Positions 42,632-51,127 of a stretch of 64,000 bases of DNA are shown in pieces (positions within the stretch are counted from its first letter, which is position 1; each line of letters starts with the position of its first letter). Both the position numbers and the translations under genes were made by a program. The stretch lies in NCBI GenBank assembly GCA_910575545.1, contig CAJTFH010000005.1, forward strand, positions 99,132 through 163,131, in the 5' to 3' direction. Source of the DNA: Bacteroidales bacterium (lineage in GTDB: Bacteria; Bacteroidota; Bacteroidia; Bacteroidales; Muribaculaceae). The notes beneath the pieces are model-generated. The model was not told where the DNA came from. It worked only from the letters and a program-made list of their open reading frames with translations, and made no database searches.

Positions 42632-43639
42632 ATGTTATCGAAAGATTTTCCGGGGAAAGTGGCAGTGATGGGCGGAGGCAGCTGGGCTACGGCTTTGGCA
42701 AAGCTGCTTTTGCGCAACCGAGAGACGATTCTATGGTATATGCGCCGCGATGACCGCATAGAGGAGTTCATGCGTCTGGGGCATAACCCGGCTTATCTGA
42801 CCGATGTGCAGTTTGATGTGCAGCGCATTGTGTTTTCGTCGGATATAAACTATGTGGCATCCGAGGCCGACACGTTGCTGATGGTTATGCCATCGCCATA
42901 TTTCAAGAGCCATCTTGCCAAATTGTCGGTAGACATAAGCAAGAAATTCGTGGTTTCTGCGGTTAAAGGCATTGTGCCCGACGAGAATGTGCTTGTAACG
43001 GATTATATGCGCGACGTGTTTCATGTGGCTGAAGACCGGTTGCTGGTTGTCAGCGGCCCTTGTCATGCCGAGGAGGTGGCGCTTGACAGGCCTACCTATC
43101 TCACCATCGGGTGTAACGATGTTGAGGCGGCAAAGCGTTTCGGCCGTTGCATATGCGGCTCGAAGAACTGCCATTATATACCGACGACCGATATCGACGG
43201 GGTGGAGTATGCCGGTGTGCTGAAGAATGTCTATGCCATCGCCGCCGGGATAGTGCACGGCATGAAGAAAGGGGATAATTTCCTTGCAATGCTTGTTAGC
43301 AATTCCATCAGGGAGATGGAGCAGTTTCTGGATGCCGTCAACCCGCGTCCGCGGAATATCTGCGACAGTGTTTATCTTGGCGACCTGCTGGTTACGGCTT
43401 ACTCCCGTTTCAGCCGCAATCATAATTTCGGCTCGATGATCGGCAAGGGGTATGCGGTTAAAGCTGCGATGATGGAGATGGAGCAGACGGCGGAAGGCTA
43501 CTACGGAGCCAAATGCATCCATGAAATCAACCGGCGCTATGAGGTTAGGATGCCTATCGCCGACACGGTATATGACATCCTCTACCGGAGGTTGCGGCCG
43601 GAGTATGCCATTGCGCGCCTGGCAGAGGTGCTCGACTGA
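42632..43639 (+). CDS. gpsA: Glycerol-3-phosphate dehydrogenase [NAD(P)+]
   Basis: 335 residues. N-terminal Rossmann motif VAVMGGGSWATALAKLL, then SAVKGI and the active-site region VEYAGVLKNVYAIAAGIVHG with the catalytic Lys, and YLGDLLVTAYSRFSRNHNFG. Makes sn-glycerol 3-phosphate from dihydroxyacetone phosphate for phospholipid synthesis. Probably co-transcribed with lysS. Confidence 0.96.
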   Translation: MLSKDFPGKVAVMGGGSWATALAKLLLRNRETILWYMRRDDRIEEFMRLGHNPAYLTDVQFDVQRIVFSSDINYVASEADTLLMVMPSPYFKSHLAKLSVDISKKFVVSAVKGIVPDENVLVTDYMRDVFHVAEDRLLVVSGPCHAEEVALDRPTYLTIGCNDVEAAKRFGRCICGSKNCHYIPTTDIDGVEYAGVLKNVYAIAAGIVHGMKKGDNFLAMLVSNSIREMEQFLDAVNPRPRNICDSVYLGDLLVTAYSRFSRNHNFGSMIGKGYAVKAAMMEMEQTAEGYYGAKCIHEINRRYEVRMPIADTVYDILYRRLRPEYAIARLAEVLD

Positions 43640-43640
43640 T

Positions 43641-43700
43641 AAGTAGGCCTTCACAACCCTTACGTAATAATATAGAGTAATTTTGACAACTACACTTATA
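43641..43700 (+). repeat. Dispersed palindromic element, degenerate copy
   Basis: Aligns with 63790-63845: shared AAGTA, CTTCA, TTACGTAATA, TAATTTTGAC and CTTAT in the same order. Its TAATTTTG (43678-43685) is an exact -7 box and may be the lolD promoter. Confidence 0.6.
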
Positions 43701-43714
43701 TAGAAGTGAGTCAC

Positions 43715-44389
43715 ATGATAGAACTCAGCGACATAAGGAAGAGCTACGACAGCCTTGAAGTGGTCAAGGGTGTGGGGCTGTGTGTCGACAAGGGGGAAGT
43801 CATGTCGATAGTGGGGCCTAGCGGGGCTGGGAAATCCACGTTGCTTCATATAATGGGCACGCTCGACCGCCCCGACAGCGGCAAGGTGGTGTATGACGGT
43901 GTGGATGTGTTGCAGCTTTCACAGAAGCGTCTGGCCGGATTCCGCAATGCCAATATCGGTTTTGTGTTCCAGTTCCACCAGCTCTTGCCTGAGTTCACTA
44001 TGGTTGAGAATGTGGCCATGCCGGCATTGATTGCCGGGCAACGGCGGAAGGATGCGTTTGCGCGGGCCATGGAACTGATTGATTATCTTGGGCTGTCGGC
44101 ACGGGCTTCCCACCGCCCTGCGGAGTTGTCGGGTGGTGAGCGCCAGCGGGCTGCAGTGGCACGGGCGCTGGTCAACCGCCCGGAAGTTGTGCTTGCCGAC
44201 GAACCGTCGGGAAGCCTTGACACCCGCAACCGGATGGAACTGCACCACCTGTTTTTCGACTTGCGGCGCGATCTGGGGCAGACCTTTGTGATTGTGACCC
44301 ACGATGAATCGCTGGCTGCTGATTCCGACCGGGTTGTGCATATGACCGACGGTGTTGTCGGTTCGATAACTGACGGAAAGGGGGATTAG
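43715..44389 (+). CDS. lolD: LolD-like lipoprotein-release ABC transporter ATPase
   Basis: 224 residues from the ATG at 43715; an in-frame GTG at 43706 would add three. Walker [10 protein letters not shown] (34-42), Q-loop [13 protein letters not shown], signature [15 protein letters not shown], Walker [13 protein letters not shown] and switch His (VTHDE) are all intact. The sequence fits the LolD/MacB class, which extracts lipoproteins from the inner membrane. The partner permease (LolC/E) is not in the window, as is common in Bacteroidetes. Followed 3 bases later by the NigD-like lipoprotein gene. Confidence 0.92.
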   Translation: MIELSDIRKSYDSLEVVKGVGLCVDKGEVMSIVGPSGAGKSTLLHIMGTLDRPDSGKVVYDGVDVLQLSQKRLAGFRNANIGFVFQFHQLLPEFTMVENVAMPALIAGQRRKDAFARAMELIDYLGLSARASHRPAELSGGERQRAAVARALVNRPEVVLADEPSGSLDTRNRMELHHLFFDLRRDLGQTFVIVTHDESLAADSDRVVHMTDGVVGSITDGKGD

Positions 44390-44392
44390 GCA

Positions 44393-45085
44393 ATGGTTCG
44401 TAAAATGATATTAAGGAGCCTGGCGGTTGTGGTTATGGTTGCATCGACGGTAGTCTTGCCGGGATGCGATGAGGGGAAGAATGATAATGATTTTGTTGTG
44501 GCCACGCTCTATGATGTTGTGGAATTGCAGGAACAGACCCGGGGGGAGACTTCGTTTCTGCTCTACCGGCCTGATGGCGACGAGGCGTTTACGTTGAAAA
44601 CCGGCAGAGAGGTGTTCCGTGAATCTGACGAAATTAGTCCCGGCGACTGTGTGTTCATGGCTTATACGCCTGAAAGCGGAGACGCATACCGGTCAGGAAA
44701 CATTAAGGTTAAGGCATGGGGGCGTGTCAATAACGGCGCTCTTATGAAAGGGTCGCCCGAATCGCTTGCCGGATGGGACGCGGATCCGGTGTGGCTTATG
44801 AGTTTATGGCGGGCAGGTGGGAAGGTCGTTGTCAGGGCGATGCTCACCTATGATTCAGAACCGAGGGTGTTTGCCTTGGTGGTTGATGAGACCACGGTTA
44901 TGGAGGAATATCCTGATGCGTATCTGGTTCACCAACGGCGCAGTGACCGGCCGAATTTCAAACGGCAATATTATTCGGCTTTTGATGTGAGCGCGCTTTG
45001 GAGCTATGCTTCATGCAAGGGGCTGAGAATCCATGTCAACAACTCGAATGTGCCGCAGGCGGGGGTGTTTGTGGTGGAGAAGTAG
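44393..45085 (+). CDS. NigD-like lipoprotein
   Basis: 230 residues with lipobox VLPGC (Cys25). The body (FLLYRPDGDEAFTLKTGREV, GDCVFMAYTPESGDAYRSGN) matches the NigD N- and C-terminal domain family first named from a Bacteroides bacteriocin-like locus (nig). Function is not known. The 3-base gap to lolD suggests co-transcription. Confidence 0.85.
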   Translation: MVRKMILRSLAVVVMVASTVVLPGCDEGKNDNDFVVATLYDVVELQEQTRGETSFLLYRPDGDEAFTLKTGREVFRESDEISPGDCVFMAYTPESGDAYRSGNIKVKAWGRVNNGALMKGSPESLAGWDADPVWLMSLWRAGGKVVVRAMLTYDSEPRVFALVVDETTVMEEYPDAYLVHQRRSDRPNFKRQYYSAFDVSALWSYASCKGLRIHVNNSNVPQAGVFVVEK

Positions 45086-45097
45086 GAAATAAGAAGT
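45077..45097 (+). repeat. Short dispersed repeat after a stop codon, copy 2
   Basis: Matches 39979-39999 except one base (GTAGGAA versus GTAAGAA). It starts inside the last codons of the NigD-like gene. Confidence 0.5.
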
Positions 45098-45151
45098 GGG
45101 GATAAGATATTAATTAACTGAGGTATTAATAACTGAATAAATAAAATAATT

Positions 45152-45463
45152 ATGGCAGAAAATAAACAAGAACTGAAAATTGAGCTTACCCCCGAAATCG
45201 CTTCGGGGCATTATTCAAATCTGGCGGTGATTTCTCACACTCCCGGTGAGTTTTTCATCGATTTCATCAATGTGGCGCCCAATATGCCCCAGGCACGTGT
45301 GCAGAGCCGCATAATCATGACCCCGGAGAATGCCAAGAACCTGTTGTTTGCCCTGCGCGACAATTTGCAGAAATATGAGGCTACCTTCGGTGAAATAGAG
45401 CGTAAGACTCCCAAAGGGGGGAATGCCAACAATGGTGGTATCCCTAACCCGTTCCAGGCATAA
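45152..45463 (+). CDS. DUF3467 family protein
   Basis: 103 residues. ASGHYSNLAVISHTPGEFFI, DFINVAPNMPQARVQSRIIM and TPENAKNLLFALRDNLQKYE are the full DUF3467 pattern. It is a small cytosolic protein of unknown function, widely conserved in Bacteroidetes. No clear operon partner; a 236-base gap follows. Confidence 0.93.
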   Translation: MAENKQELKIELTPEIASGHYSNLAVISHTPGEFFIDFINVAPNMPQARVQSRIIMTPENAKNLLFALRDNLQKYEATFGEIERKTPKGGNANNGGIPNPFQA

Positions 45464-45613
45464 TCATAATATAGTTAATGTCTGTTGGTTGCATCACTGA
45501 CGTTACCGTAATTTGCGGTCGTGACCTTGCAACGTGGGGATAGTATCTCCAAAAATGATTCAACCAACGGTATATGGAGATACATGGCGCCTGTAAATGG
45601 CGTCGCCAGGGGT

Positions 45614-45638
45614 AGAGACGGGGTGTGCCCCCGTCTCT
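45614..45638. repeat. GC-rich hairpin of the GTAGAGACGGGG type
   Basis: Stem AGAGACGGGG / CCCCGTCTCT with a 5-base loop, preceded by a second smaller palindrome (GGCGCC...GGCGTCGCC). No T-run follows. Hairpins of this wording recur as dispersed elements in many bacterial genomes; only one copy is in the window. Confidence 0.6.
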
Positions 45639-45699
45639 GCGTTATGGTGGCCTCATCTTGCTATACCGACAATCTCTATACATTTGGTCTATTAGAATA

Positions 45700-47193
45700 A
45701 TGGAAATGAAACCGCATCAGCTCTGCATATATAATTCGATGTCGCGCCAGAAAGAGGGATTCCGCCCCCTGCATGAGGGTAGGGTGGGGATGTATGTCTG
45801 CGGCCCGACAGTCTATGGCGACGGCCATCTGGGTCATGCCCGTCCGGCCATCACGTTTGATGTTCTCTACCGTTATCTGAAGCATCTGGGCTACAACGTG
45901 CGCTATGTCAGGAACATCACCGACGTGGGCCATCTGGAGCATGATGCCGACGAGGGGGAGGACAAAATTGCAAAAAAGGCTCGTCTCGAGCAGCTTGAAC
46001 CGATGGAGGTGGTGCAGCACTATCTTAACCGCTACCATGATGCCATGGCGCGGCTGAATGTGCTGCCGCCGTCGATAGAGCCTCATGCGTCAGGGCATAT
46101 CATAGAGCAGATAGAGTATGTCAAAAAAATACTTGATGCCGGATATGCCTATGAAAGCAACGGATCGATTTATTTCGATGTGCCCAAATATAATGCCGAA
46201 CATCATTATGGCAAACTCTCCGGCCGCGACATCGAGGAGCTGCGCAGTGAGACACGTGCCCTCGACGGGCAGCAGGAAAAGCGCCATCCGGCCGACTTCG
46301 CGCTTTGGAAGAAGGCTCAGCCCGAACACATAATGCGCTGGCCGTCGCCCTGGAGCGACGGTTTCCCGGGATGGCATCTGGAGTGTTCCACCATGGGTGA
46401 GAAGTATCTCGGCGAACAGTTCGATATCCACGGCGGTGGCATGGATCTGAAGTTCCCCCACCATGAGTGTGAGATCGCCCAGAGCGTTGCCCACAACGGT
46501 CATGAATCGGTGAGATATTGGATGCATAACAATATGATTACCATCAATGGCCAGAAGATGGGCAAATCGCTCGGCAATTTCATCACTCTCGACGAATTTT
46601 TCACCGGCAGCCATCGGTTGCTGGCACAGGCATATTCGCCTATGACCATCCGCTTTTTCATTCTCCAGGCTCATTACCGCTCTACGGTTGATTTCTCAAA
46701 CGAGGCTCTGCAGGCGTCGGAAAAGGCTCTTGACCGTATGCTTGAGGGGTGGCGGAGACTGGCTGACGTAAAGCCGCAGGATGATTCGACAATCACGGCG
46801 GAAGTTGATGCTCTTGAGGGAAAGTGTTATGAGGCGCTCGACGACGATCTGAATACCCCGATAGTCATAGCCCATCTGTTTGAGGCCGTTGGTCTTATCA
46901 ACAAGGTGCGCGACGGCCATGCCACCGCAACGGCTGAGGATGTGGAGCGGCTGAAAGGGCTTTTCAACACATTCCTGTTCGACATCTTAGGTATGCGGCC
47001 CGATGCTGCCGAGGTCGGCGACGATAAGGCATTGGAGCCATATCGCGGCGCAGTGGATCTGCTTCTGCAGGTGCGTGGCGAGGCTAAAGCCCGCAAAGAC
47101 TGGGCAACCAGCGATCTTATCCGCGACCGCCTGGCGGCTTTGGGTTTTGCCGTTAAGGATACCAAAGACGGTGTGGAATGGAGTGTTAAGTAA
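45700..47193 (+). CDS. cysS: Cysteinyl-tRNA synthetase
   Basis: 497 residues from the ATG at 45700 ([13 protein letters not shown]). An upstream in-frame extension to 45625 lacks homology-like character and covers the GC hairpin region. Class I motifs: zinc Cys34 in [16 protein letters not shown] variant HLGH (43-46), [30 protein letters not shown] and KMSKS variant KMGKS (286-290). The DALR helical domain follows. Confidence 0.96.
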   Translation: MEMKPHQLCIYNSMSRQKEGFRPLHEGRVGMYVCGPTVYGDGHLGHARPAITFDVLYRYLKHLGYNVRYVRNITDVGHLEHDADEGEDKIAKKARLEQLEPMEVVQHYLNRYHDAMARLNVLPPSIEPHASGHIIEQIEYVKKILDAGYAYESNGSIYFDVPKYNAEHHYGKLSGRDIEELRSETRALDGQQEKRHPADFALWKKAQPEHIMRWPSPWSDGFPGWHLECSTMGEKYLGEQFDIHGGGMDLKFPHHECEIAQSVAHNGHESVRYWMHNNMITINGQKMGKSLGNFITLDEFFTGSHRLLAQAYSPMTIRFFILQAHYRSTVDFSNEALQASEKALDRMLEGWRRLADVKPQDDSTITAEVDALEGKCYEALDDDLNTPIVIAHLFEAVGLINKVRDGHATATAEDVERLKGLFNTFLFDILGMRPDAAEVGDDKALEPYRGAVDLLLQVRGEAKARKDWATSDLIRDRLAALGFAVKDTKDGVEWSVK

Positions 47194-47219
47194 AAGCCGG
47201 GATTCTTATCTGACAGCCT

Positions 47220-48668
47220 ATGGATATTGAGGGATTCGCGACATTGGCGCTTGATATGTTGCCGTTTGAGCCGACCGACCAGCAGATAAAGCTGGTGGCG
47301 GCGCTGTCGCGTTTCTGTTCGACCTATGCGCAGCAGGATTCGGTGTTTCTGCTAAACGGTTATGCAGGTACGGGTAAGACCTCTGTGATGGGTGCGCTGG
47401 TGCGCACGCTGAAGGCTGTAGGGATTCCCACGGTGTTGCTGGCCTCTACAGGGCGGGCCGCCAAGGTGTTCTCAAATTTCACCGGGCAACCGGCCTATAC
47501 CATCCACAGAAAAATATATCGCGCTCCGACCATAGGTCCCGACGGGCGGTTTGTGGCTCGCGTGAATCAGAACCCTCACGTCAACACGGTGTTTATTGTT
47601 GATGAGGCATCGATGATTGGCGACGGGGCTGAGGGAGGTATGAGCCTTCTAGAAGACCTGATGATGTATGTCTACACGGGTGTGAATTGCCGTCTGATAT
47701 TATTGGGCGACACGGCCCAGCTCCCCCCGGTGGGTTTGAGCGAGTCGCCTGCGATGAATCCGCATGTGCTTAAAGAGCTGGGGATGCATGTGACCCGTGC
47801 GGTTATGACGCGCACGGTGCGCCAGAAGCAACGCTCGGGGATTCTTTATAACGCCACGATGCTGAGGCGGGCGTTGAAACTTGACCCGTTGCCTGAACCG
47901 GAGCTGACTGTGAGCCGTTTCGGCGATATGGCTGTTGTTGCGCCGGAAGACCTTGAAGATGCGCTCATTGAGTCTTTCTCACGTTATGGCGAGGGTGAGA
48001 CCATTCTGATTACCCGCTCCAACCGCCGTGCGGTCGATTTCAACCTGGCTATCCGAAGGGTTATCTATGACCGTGAGGAGGTGTTAGTGAAAGGTGAGCG
48101 GCTGCTTGTGTCGAAAAATAATTATTATTGGACGCGTCGGTCGGTGGTGGCGCAAGGGGGTGTTGAGGATGAAAGCGGAAAGGCCCCGATGGAGTTTGTG
48201 GCCAACGGTGAATCAGCAATAGTCGAGGATGTGTATGCGTCGGAAGAACGGGGAGGAATGCATTTTGCCGATGTAAGGCTTTATTTCCCGGATCATGATT
48301 CGCGTCTTGACGCAAAAATCAATCTCGACACCCTGACCACGGAGATGGCAGGTTTGCCTGTTGACCGGCAGCGTGCGCTCGCAGAGATGGCATTGTCGGC
48401 GGCCGGTCTGACAGCCGCATCGTCGATGACAGCGCAGCGCGATGCTCTGAGGGCCGACCCTTACTACAATGCTTTGCAGGTGAAATATGCCTATGCGGTG
48501 ACATGCCACAAAGCGCAGGGCGGCCAGTGGGCTTCGGTGTTTGTGGATATGGGTTATATTCCGCCTGAGGCTTATTGCACGGTGGATTTCTACCGGTGGC
48601 TATATACAGCAACAACACGCGCCACTACGAAGCTATGGCTTGTGAACCCGGCAGTGGCGGTGAAATAG
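47220..48668 (+). CDS. RecD-like SF1B DNA helicase
   Basis: 482 residues. Walker A LLNGYAGTGKTS (about 44-55), motif Ia LLASTGRAAKVFS, Walker B VFIVDEASMI, motif III LILLGDTAQLPPVG, and the C-terminal UvrD-like motifs YAVTCHKAQGGQWASVFVD and YTATTRATTKLWLV. The layout (AAA_30 plus UvrD_C_2) matches compact RecD/Dda-like helicases common in Bacteroidetes and distinct from RecBCD subunits, since no RecB or RecC is nearby. It follows cysS by 26 bases and may be co-transcribed. Confidence 0.9.
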   Translation: MDIEGFATLALDMLPFEPTDQQIKLVAALSRFCSTYAQQDSVFLLNGYAGTGKTSVMGALVRTLKAVGIPTVLLASTGRAAKVFSNFTGQPAYTIHRKIYRAPTIGPDGRFVARVNQNPHVNTVFIVDEASMIGDGAEGGMSLLEDLMMYVYTGVNCRLILLGDTAQLPPVGLSESPAMNPHVLKELGMHVTRAVMTRTVRQKQRSGILYNATMLRRALKLDPLPEPELTVSRFGDMAVVAPEDLEDALIESFSRYGEGETILITRSNRRAVDFNLAIRRVIYDREEVLVKGERLLVSKNNYYWTRRSVVAQGGVEDESGKAPMEFVANGESAIVEDVYASEERGGMHFADVRLYFPDHDSRLDAKINLDTLTTEMAGLPVDRQRALAEMALSAAGLTAASSMTAQRDALRADPYYNALQVKYAYAVTCHKAQGGQWASVFVDMGYIPPEAYCTVDFYRWLYTATTRATTKLWLVNPAVAVK

Positions 48669-48777
48669 GGGCTGGAACTGTCAGAGAGTGGTTGAAGTTA
48701 ACACATTAATATTAAATGAGGTGGTAATGAATCAATCAATCTCTTATATTGAAAATTAACCAAGAACTGATAAAGAT

Positions 48778-49227
48778 ATGGATTTATTCGACAGGATTTC
48801 AGAGGATATTAAAAAGGCGATGCTGGCCCGTGATTCGCAGCGGCTTGAGGCATTGCGTGGTGTGAAAAAAGAATTTCTTGAAGCAAAGACGGCCAAAGGC
48901 TCCGATGGCAATCTGACTGATGAGAAGGCGGTTCAGATTCTTGCCAAAATGATTAAGCAGCGCAAAGAGAGTGCGGAAATATACACCCAGCAGAACCGTC
49001 CGGAACTGGCTGAGGCAGAACTTGCACAGGCTGCAGTCATAGAGGAATATATGCCCAAGCAACTCTCCGGCGAGGAATTGGCTGAAGCCTTGCGCGAGAT
49101 TATCGCCCGCGTTGGCGCCACCTCGGCAAAGGAGATGGGGAAGGTGATGGGTGTGGCCTCGAAAGAACTCGCCGGTAAGGCTGAAGGTAGGGCAATCTCC
49201 GCCAAAGTCAAGGAACTGCTCGGCTGA
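48778..49227 (+). CDS. GatB/YqeY domain protein
   Basis: 149 residues. Start DLFDRISEDIKKAMLARDSQ, then LEALRGVKKEFLEAKTAKG, ILAKMIKQRKESAEIYTQQN and EYMPKQLSGEELAEALREII match YqeY from end to end. The fold is the tRNA-binding tail domain of GatB; the stand-alone protein has no firm function. Its stop codon is one base from that of the convergent methyltransferase gene. Confidence 0.95.
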   Translation: MDLFDRISEDIKKAMLARDSQRLEALRGVKKEFLEAKTAKGSDGNLTDEKAVQILAKMIKQRKESAEIYTQQNRPELAEAELAQAAVIEEYMPKQLSGEELAEALREIIARVGATSAKEMGKVMGVASKELAGKAEGRAISAKVKELLG

Positions 49228-49228
49228 T

Positions 49229-50029
49229 TTATTTGGTTCTCAGCTGCCAGAAGGCTACGGCTGAGGCGGCGGCAACGTTAAGGGAGTCGACTGTGTGGTG
49301 CATAGGTATGCGCACCACGTAGTCGGCTTTTTCTATGGCGTGGCGCGGGAGGCCGTCACCTTCTGTGCCGAGGATTATGGCCAGCCGGGGTTCGGCCATG
49401 AGGCTGGGATTGTCGATTTCCACGGAACCGGGCGACAGAGCCATGGCGGCGGTGCGGAATCCGAGACGGTTGAGCTGTGTCTGCGGGTCTTCTACCCATG
49501 CCCACGGCACAAGAAAAACCGAACCCATCGAGACCCTGACGGCGCGACGGTTCAGCGGGTCGCATGATGTGGTTGTCAGCAGAACCGCATCGATGCCTAA
49601 TGCTGCTGCAGAGCGGAAAATCGCTCCGATGTTGGTGGTGTCGACCACCGAGTGAATGACCGCTACCCTGCGGGCGTCGCGGCATATCTCTTCGGCGCGT
49701 TTCGGCTGCGGGCGTCGCATGGCGCATAGCACCCCGCGGGTGAGGGTGTAGCCGGTGAGGCCGGCAAGCAGCTCGCGGCTGCCGGTGTAGACGGGTATAT
49801 CGCGGCAACGGGCTATAATCGGGGCTGCGTCGCCGGTGATATGGCGTTGCTCGCACATCAGCGCCAGCGGTGTGTAGCCCGCGTTGAGCGCCACATTTAT
49901 AACCTTGGGGCTTTCGGCAATGAAAATACCTTTGCCAGGTTCGAGGCGGTTGCGTAGCTGCGCCTCCGTAAGGGTGGAGAACACCTCCACACCCGGTTCC
50001 TCCAGCGACTTTATCTCAATAATCGGCAT
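49229..50029 (-). CDS. SpoU/TrmH family RNA 2'-O-methyltransferase
   Basis: 266 residues from the ATG at 50029 (MPIIEIKSLEEPGVEVFSTL); the frame is open to 50314 but the extra 95 residues overlap the divergent gene. N-terminal substrate-binding domain (about 15-95, LEPGKGIFIAESPKVINVAL), then SPOUT knot motifs 1 VVDTTNIGAIFRSAAALG, 2 AIILGTEGDGLP and 3 IPMHHTVDSLNVAAASAVAF. The target nucleotide (rRNA or tRNA) cannot be told from sequence. Confidence 0.93.
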   Translation of the reverse strand: MPIIEIKSLEEPGVEVFSTLTEAQLRNRLEPGKGIFIAESPKVINVALNAGYTPLALMCEQRHITGDAAPIIARCRDIPVYTGSRELLAGLTGYTLTRGVLCAMRRPQPKRAEEICRDARRVAVIHSVVDTTNIGAIFRSAAALGIDAVLLTTTSCDPLNRRAVRVSMGSVFLVPWAWVEDPQTQLNRLGFRTAAMALSPGSVEIDNPSLMAEPRLAIILGTEGDGLPRHAIEKADYVVRIPMHHTVDSLNVAAASAVAFWQLRTK

Positions 50030-50156
50030 AGATGTAATAATTGTTTGGGCAAAAATAGCCAAAATCCCCGAAATAACCCGTGTTACCGGCGTTTTAGAGC
50101 CAGAGATGTGAGCCTTTTGGGTCGGTGGGGTGTTTATAGGTTGAGAATCAAATGAA

Positions 50157-50603
50157 ATGGATATGAAAAAGATTATTTTTACGCTGCTGTTGGTCGTGTT
50201 GGGTTTCGGGGCTGCAAATGCAGACAAATATACCCTCGACAGGTCTGCGCTGCCTGAAGAGGCGCAGCAGATGCTTAAAGAGCATTTTCCCAAGGCTAAG
50301 GTGAGCATGATCAAGGTTGACCGCCATCTGTTGAAGAAGACAGATTATGATGTCAAACTGGTTAACGGCACCAAGATTGAGTTTAATAAAGCCGGGAAAT
50401 GGACTTCGGTTGACTGTAAAAAGCGGGAAGTGCCGCAGGGGTTGGTTATGAAGCCGATACAGCGTTATGTCACCAAGAATTTCCCCGGTGTGAAAATCGT
50501 AAAGATTGAGAAAGACTTCAAGGGGTTTGAGGTGGATTTATCTGACGGTGTTGAACTTAAATTCGACCGCCTCGGCACCTTCAAAGGTGCTGATGTTGAC
50601 TAA
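50157..50603 (+). CDS. PepSY-like (DUF2874) periplasmic protein
   Basis: 148 residues, signal peptide MDMKKIIFTLLLVVLGFGAA (a Met at codon 3 is an equally good start). Two tandem PepSY-like units: LPEEAQQMLKEHFPKAKVSM to EFNKAGKWTSVDC, and VMKPIQRYVTKNFPGVKIVK to LKFDRLGTFKGADVD. Such proteins are secreted, of unknown function, and abundant in Bacteroides. A hairpin follows at 50627. Confidence 0.9.
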   Translation: MDMKKIIFTLLLVVLGFGAANADKYTLDRSALPEEAQQMLKEHFPKAKVSMIKVDRHLLKKTDYDVKLVNGTKIEFNKAGKWTSVDCKKREVPQGLVMKPIQRYVTKNFPGVKIVKIEKDFKGFEVDLSDGVELKFDRLGTFKGADVD

Positions 50604-50623
50604 CGTGTCGTTACATTAGTAAT

Positions 50624-50917
50624 GTGATACCCGGATATATCAGACTTTATCCGGGTATTGTATTCAAGAAACTGTTTTTAAACGAGCGCCTTTTGAAGGC
50701 TGTTCGCATTTTAAAGGGGGACTACTTATTGCCGTATGTTATAGCATTGTCTGCAATGATACTGCAATGCAATGGTGTTGATGCAGTCTTTGGTCTTTGG
50801 ATTGCGTTGGGTCTGTTCATACTAATGGTTTCCGGCACGGTGTTTGTTAATGTGGCACAGAAAAAGAAGATGAATCAGTCAAGGGGGGATGATTCATTGA
50901 GTCAGGAGTTTCATTAA
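50624..50917 (+). CDS. Possible small membrane protein, doubtful
   Basis: A 97-codon frame opening with GTG. Two hydrophobic stretches (YVIALSAMILQC and FGLWIALGLFILMVSGTVFV) could be membrane helices, followed by a charged tail (NVAQKKKMNQSRGDD). Its first codons lie inside the terminator-like hairpin of the preceding gene, so if real it probably starts later. No family recognised. Confidence 0.35.
   Translation: MIPGYIRLYPGIVFKKLFLNERLLKAVRILKGDYLLPYVIALSAMILQCNGVDAVFGLWIALGLFILMVSGTVFVNVAQKKKMNQSRGDDSLSQEFH
50627..50658 (+). terminator. Hairpin after the PepSY-like gene
   Basis: Perfect 11-bp stem ATACCCGGATA / TATCCGGGTAT with a 10-base loop, 24 bases after the stop codon; only a weak T-rich tail. 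Confidence 0.65.
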
Positions 50918-51059
50918 ATGAAAGGATTGGTTTGGGCTTTAATCCTTCGGTCATATTTAGTATTTAAGGAGATGGGCGGTGCGATGCTGAATTATGCTAT
51001 TGCACTGCCGTTTTTGTGGGGTTTGTGCCGCGTATATTGATTATTTTCCATCAAAATGC

Positions 51060-51089
51060 TTGCATAATTGACGGGAATGTGTAATTTTG
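51060..51089 (+). promoter_or_regulatory. Promoter of the modular surface protein gene
   Basis: TTG at 51060-51062 and -7 box TAATTTTG at 51082-51089 with a 19-base gap, the same geometry as pckA. It lies inside the first codons of the longest frame, so translation must begin downstream. Confidence 0.65.
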
Positions 51090-51127
51090 CTGTCGGGAGA
51101 TGCCCGAGGGTCTCTCAAGAGTTTGCA

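Noticed and set aside
50030..50314. N-terminal extension of the SpoU methyltransferase frame
   Set aside because: It would overlap the divergent PepSY-like gene; the family start matches MPIIEIKSL at 50029.
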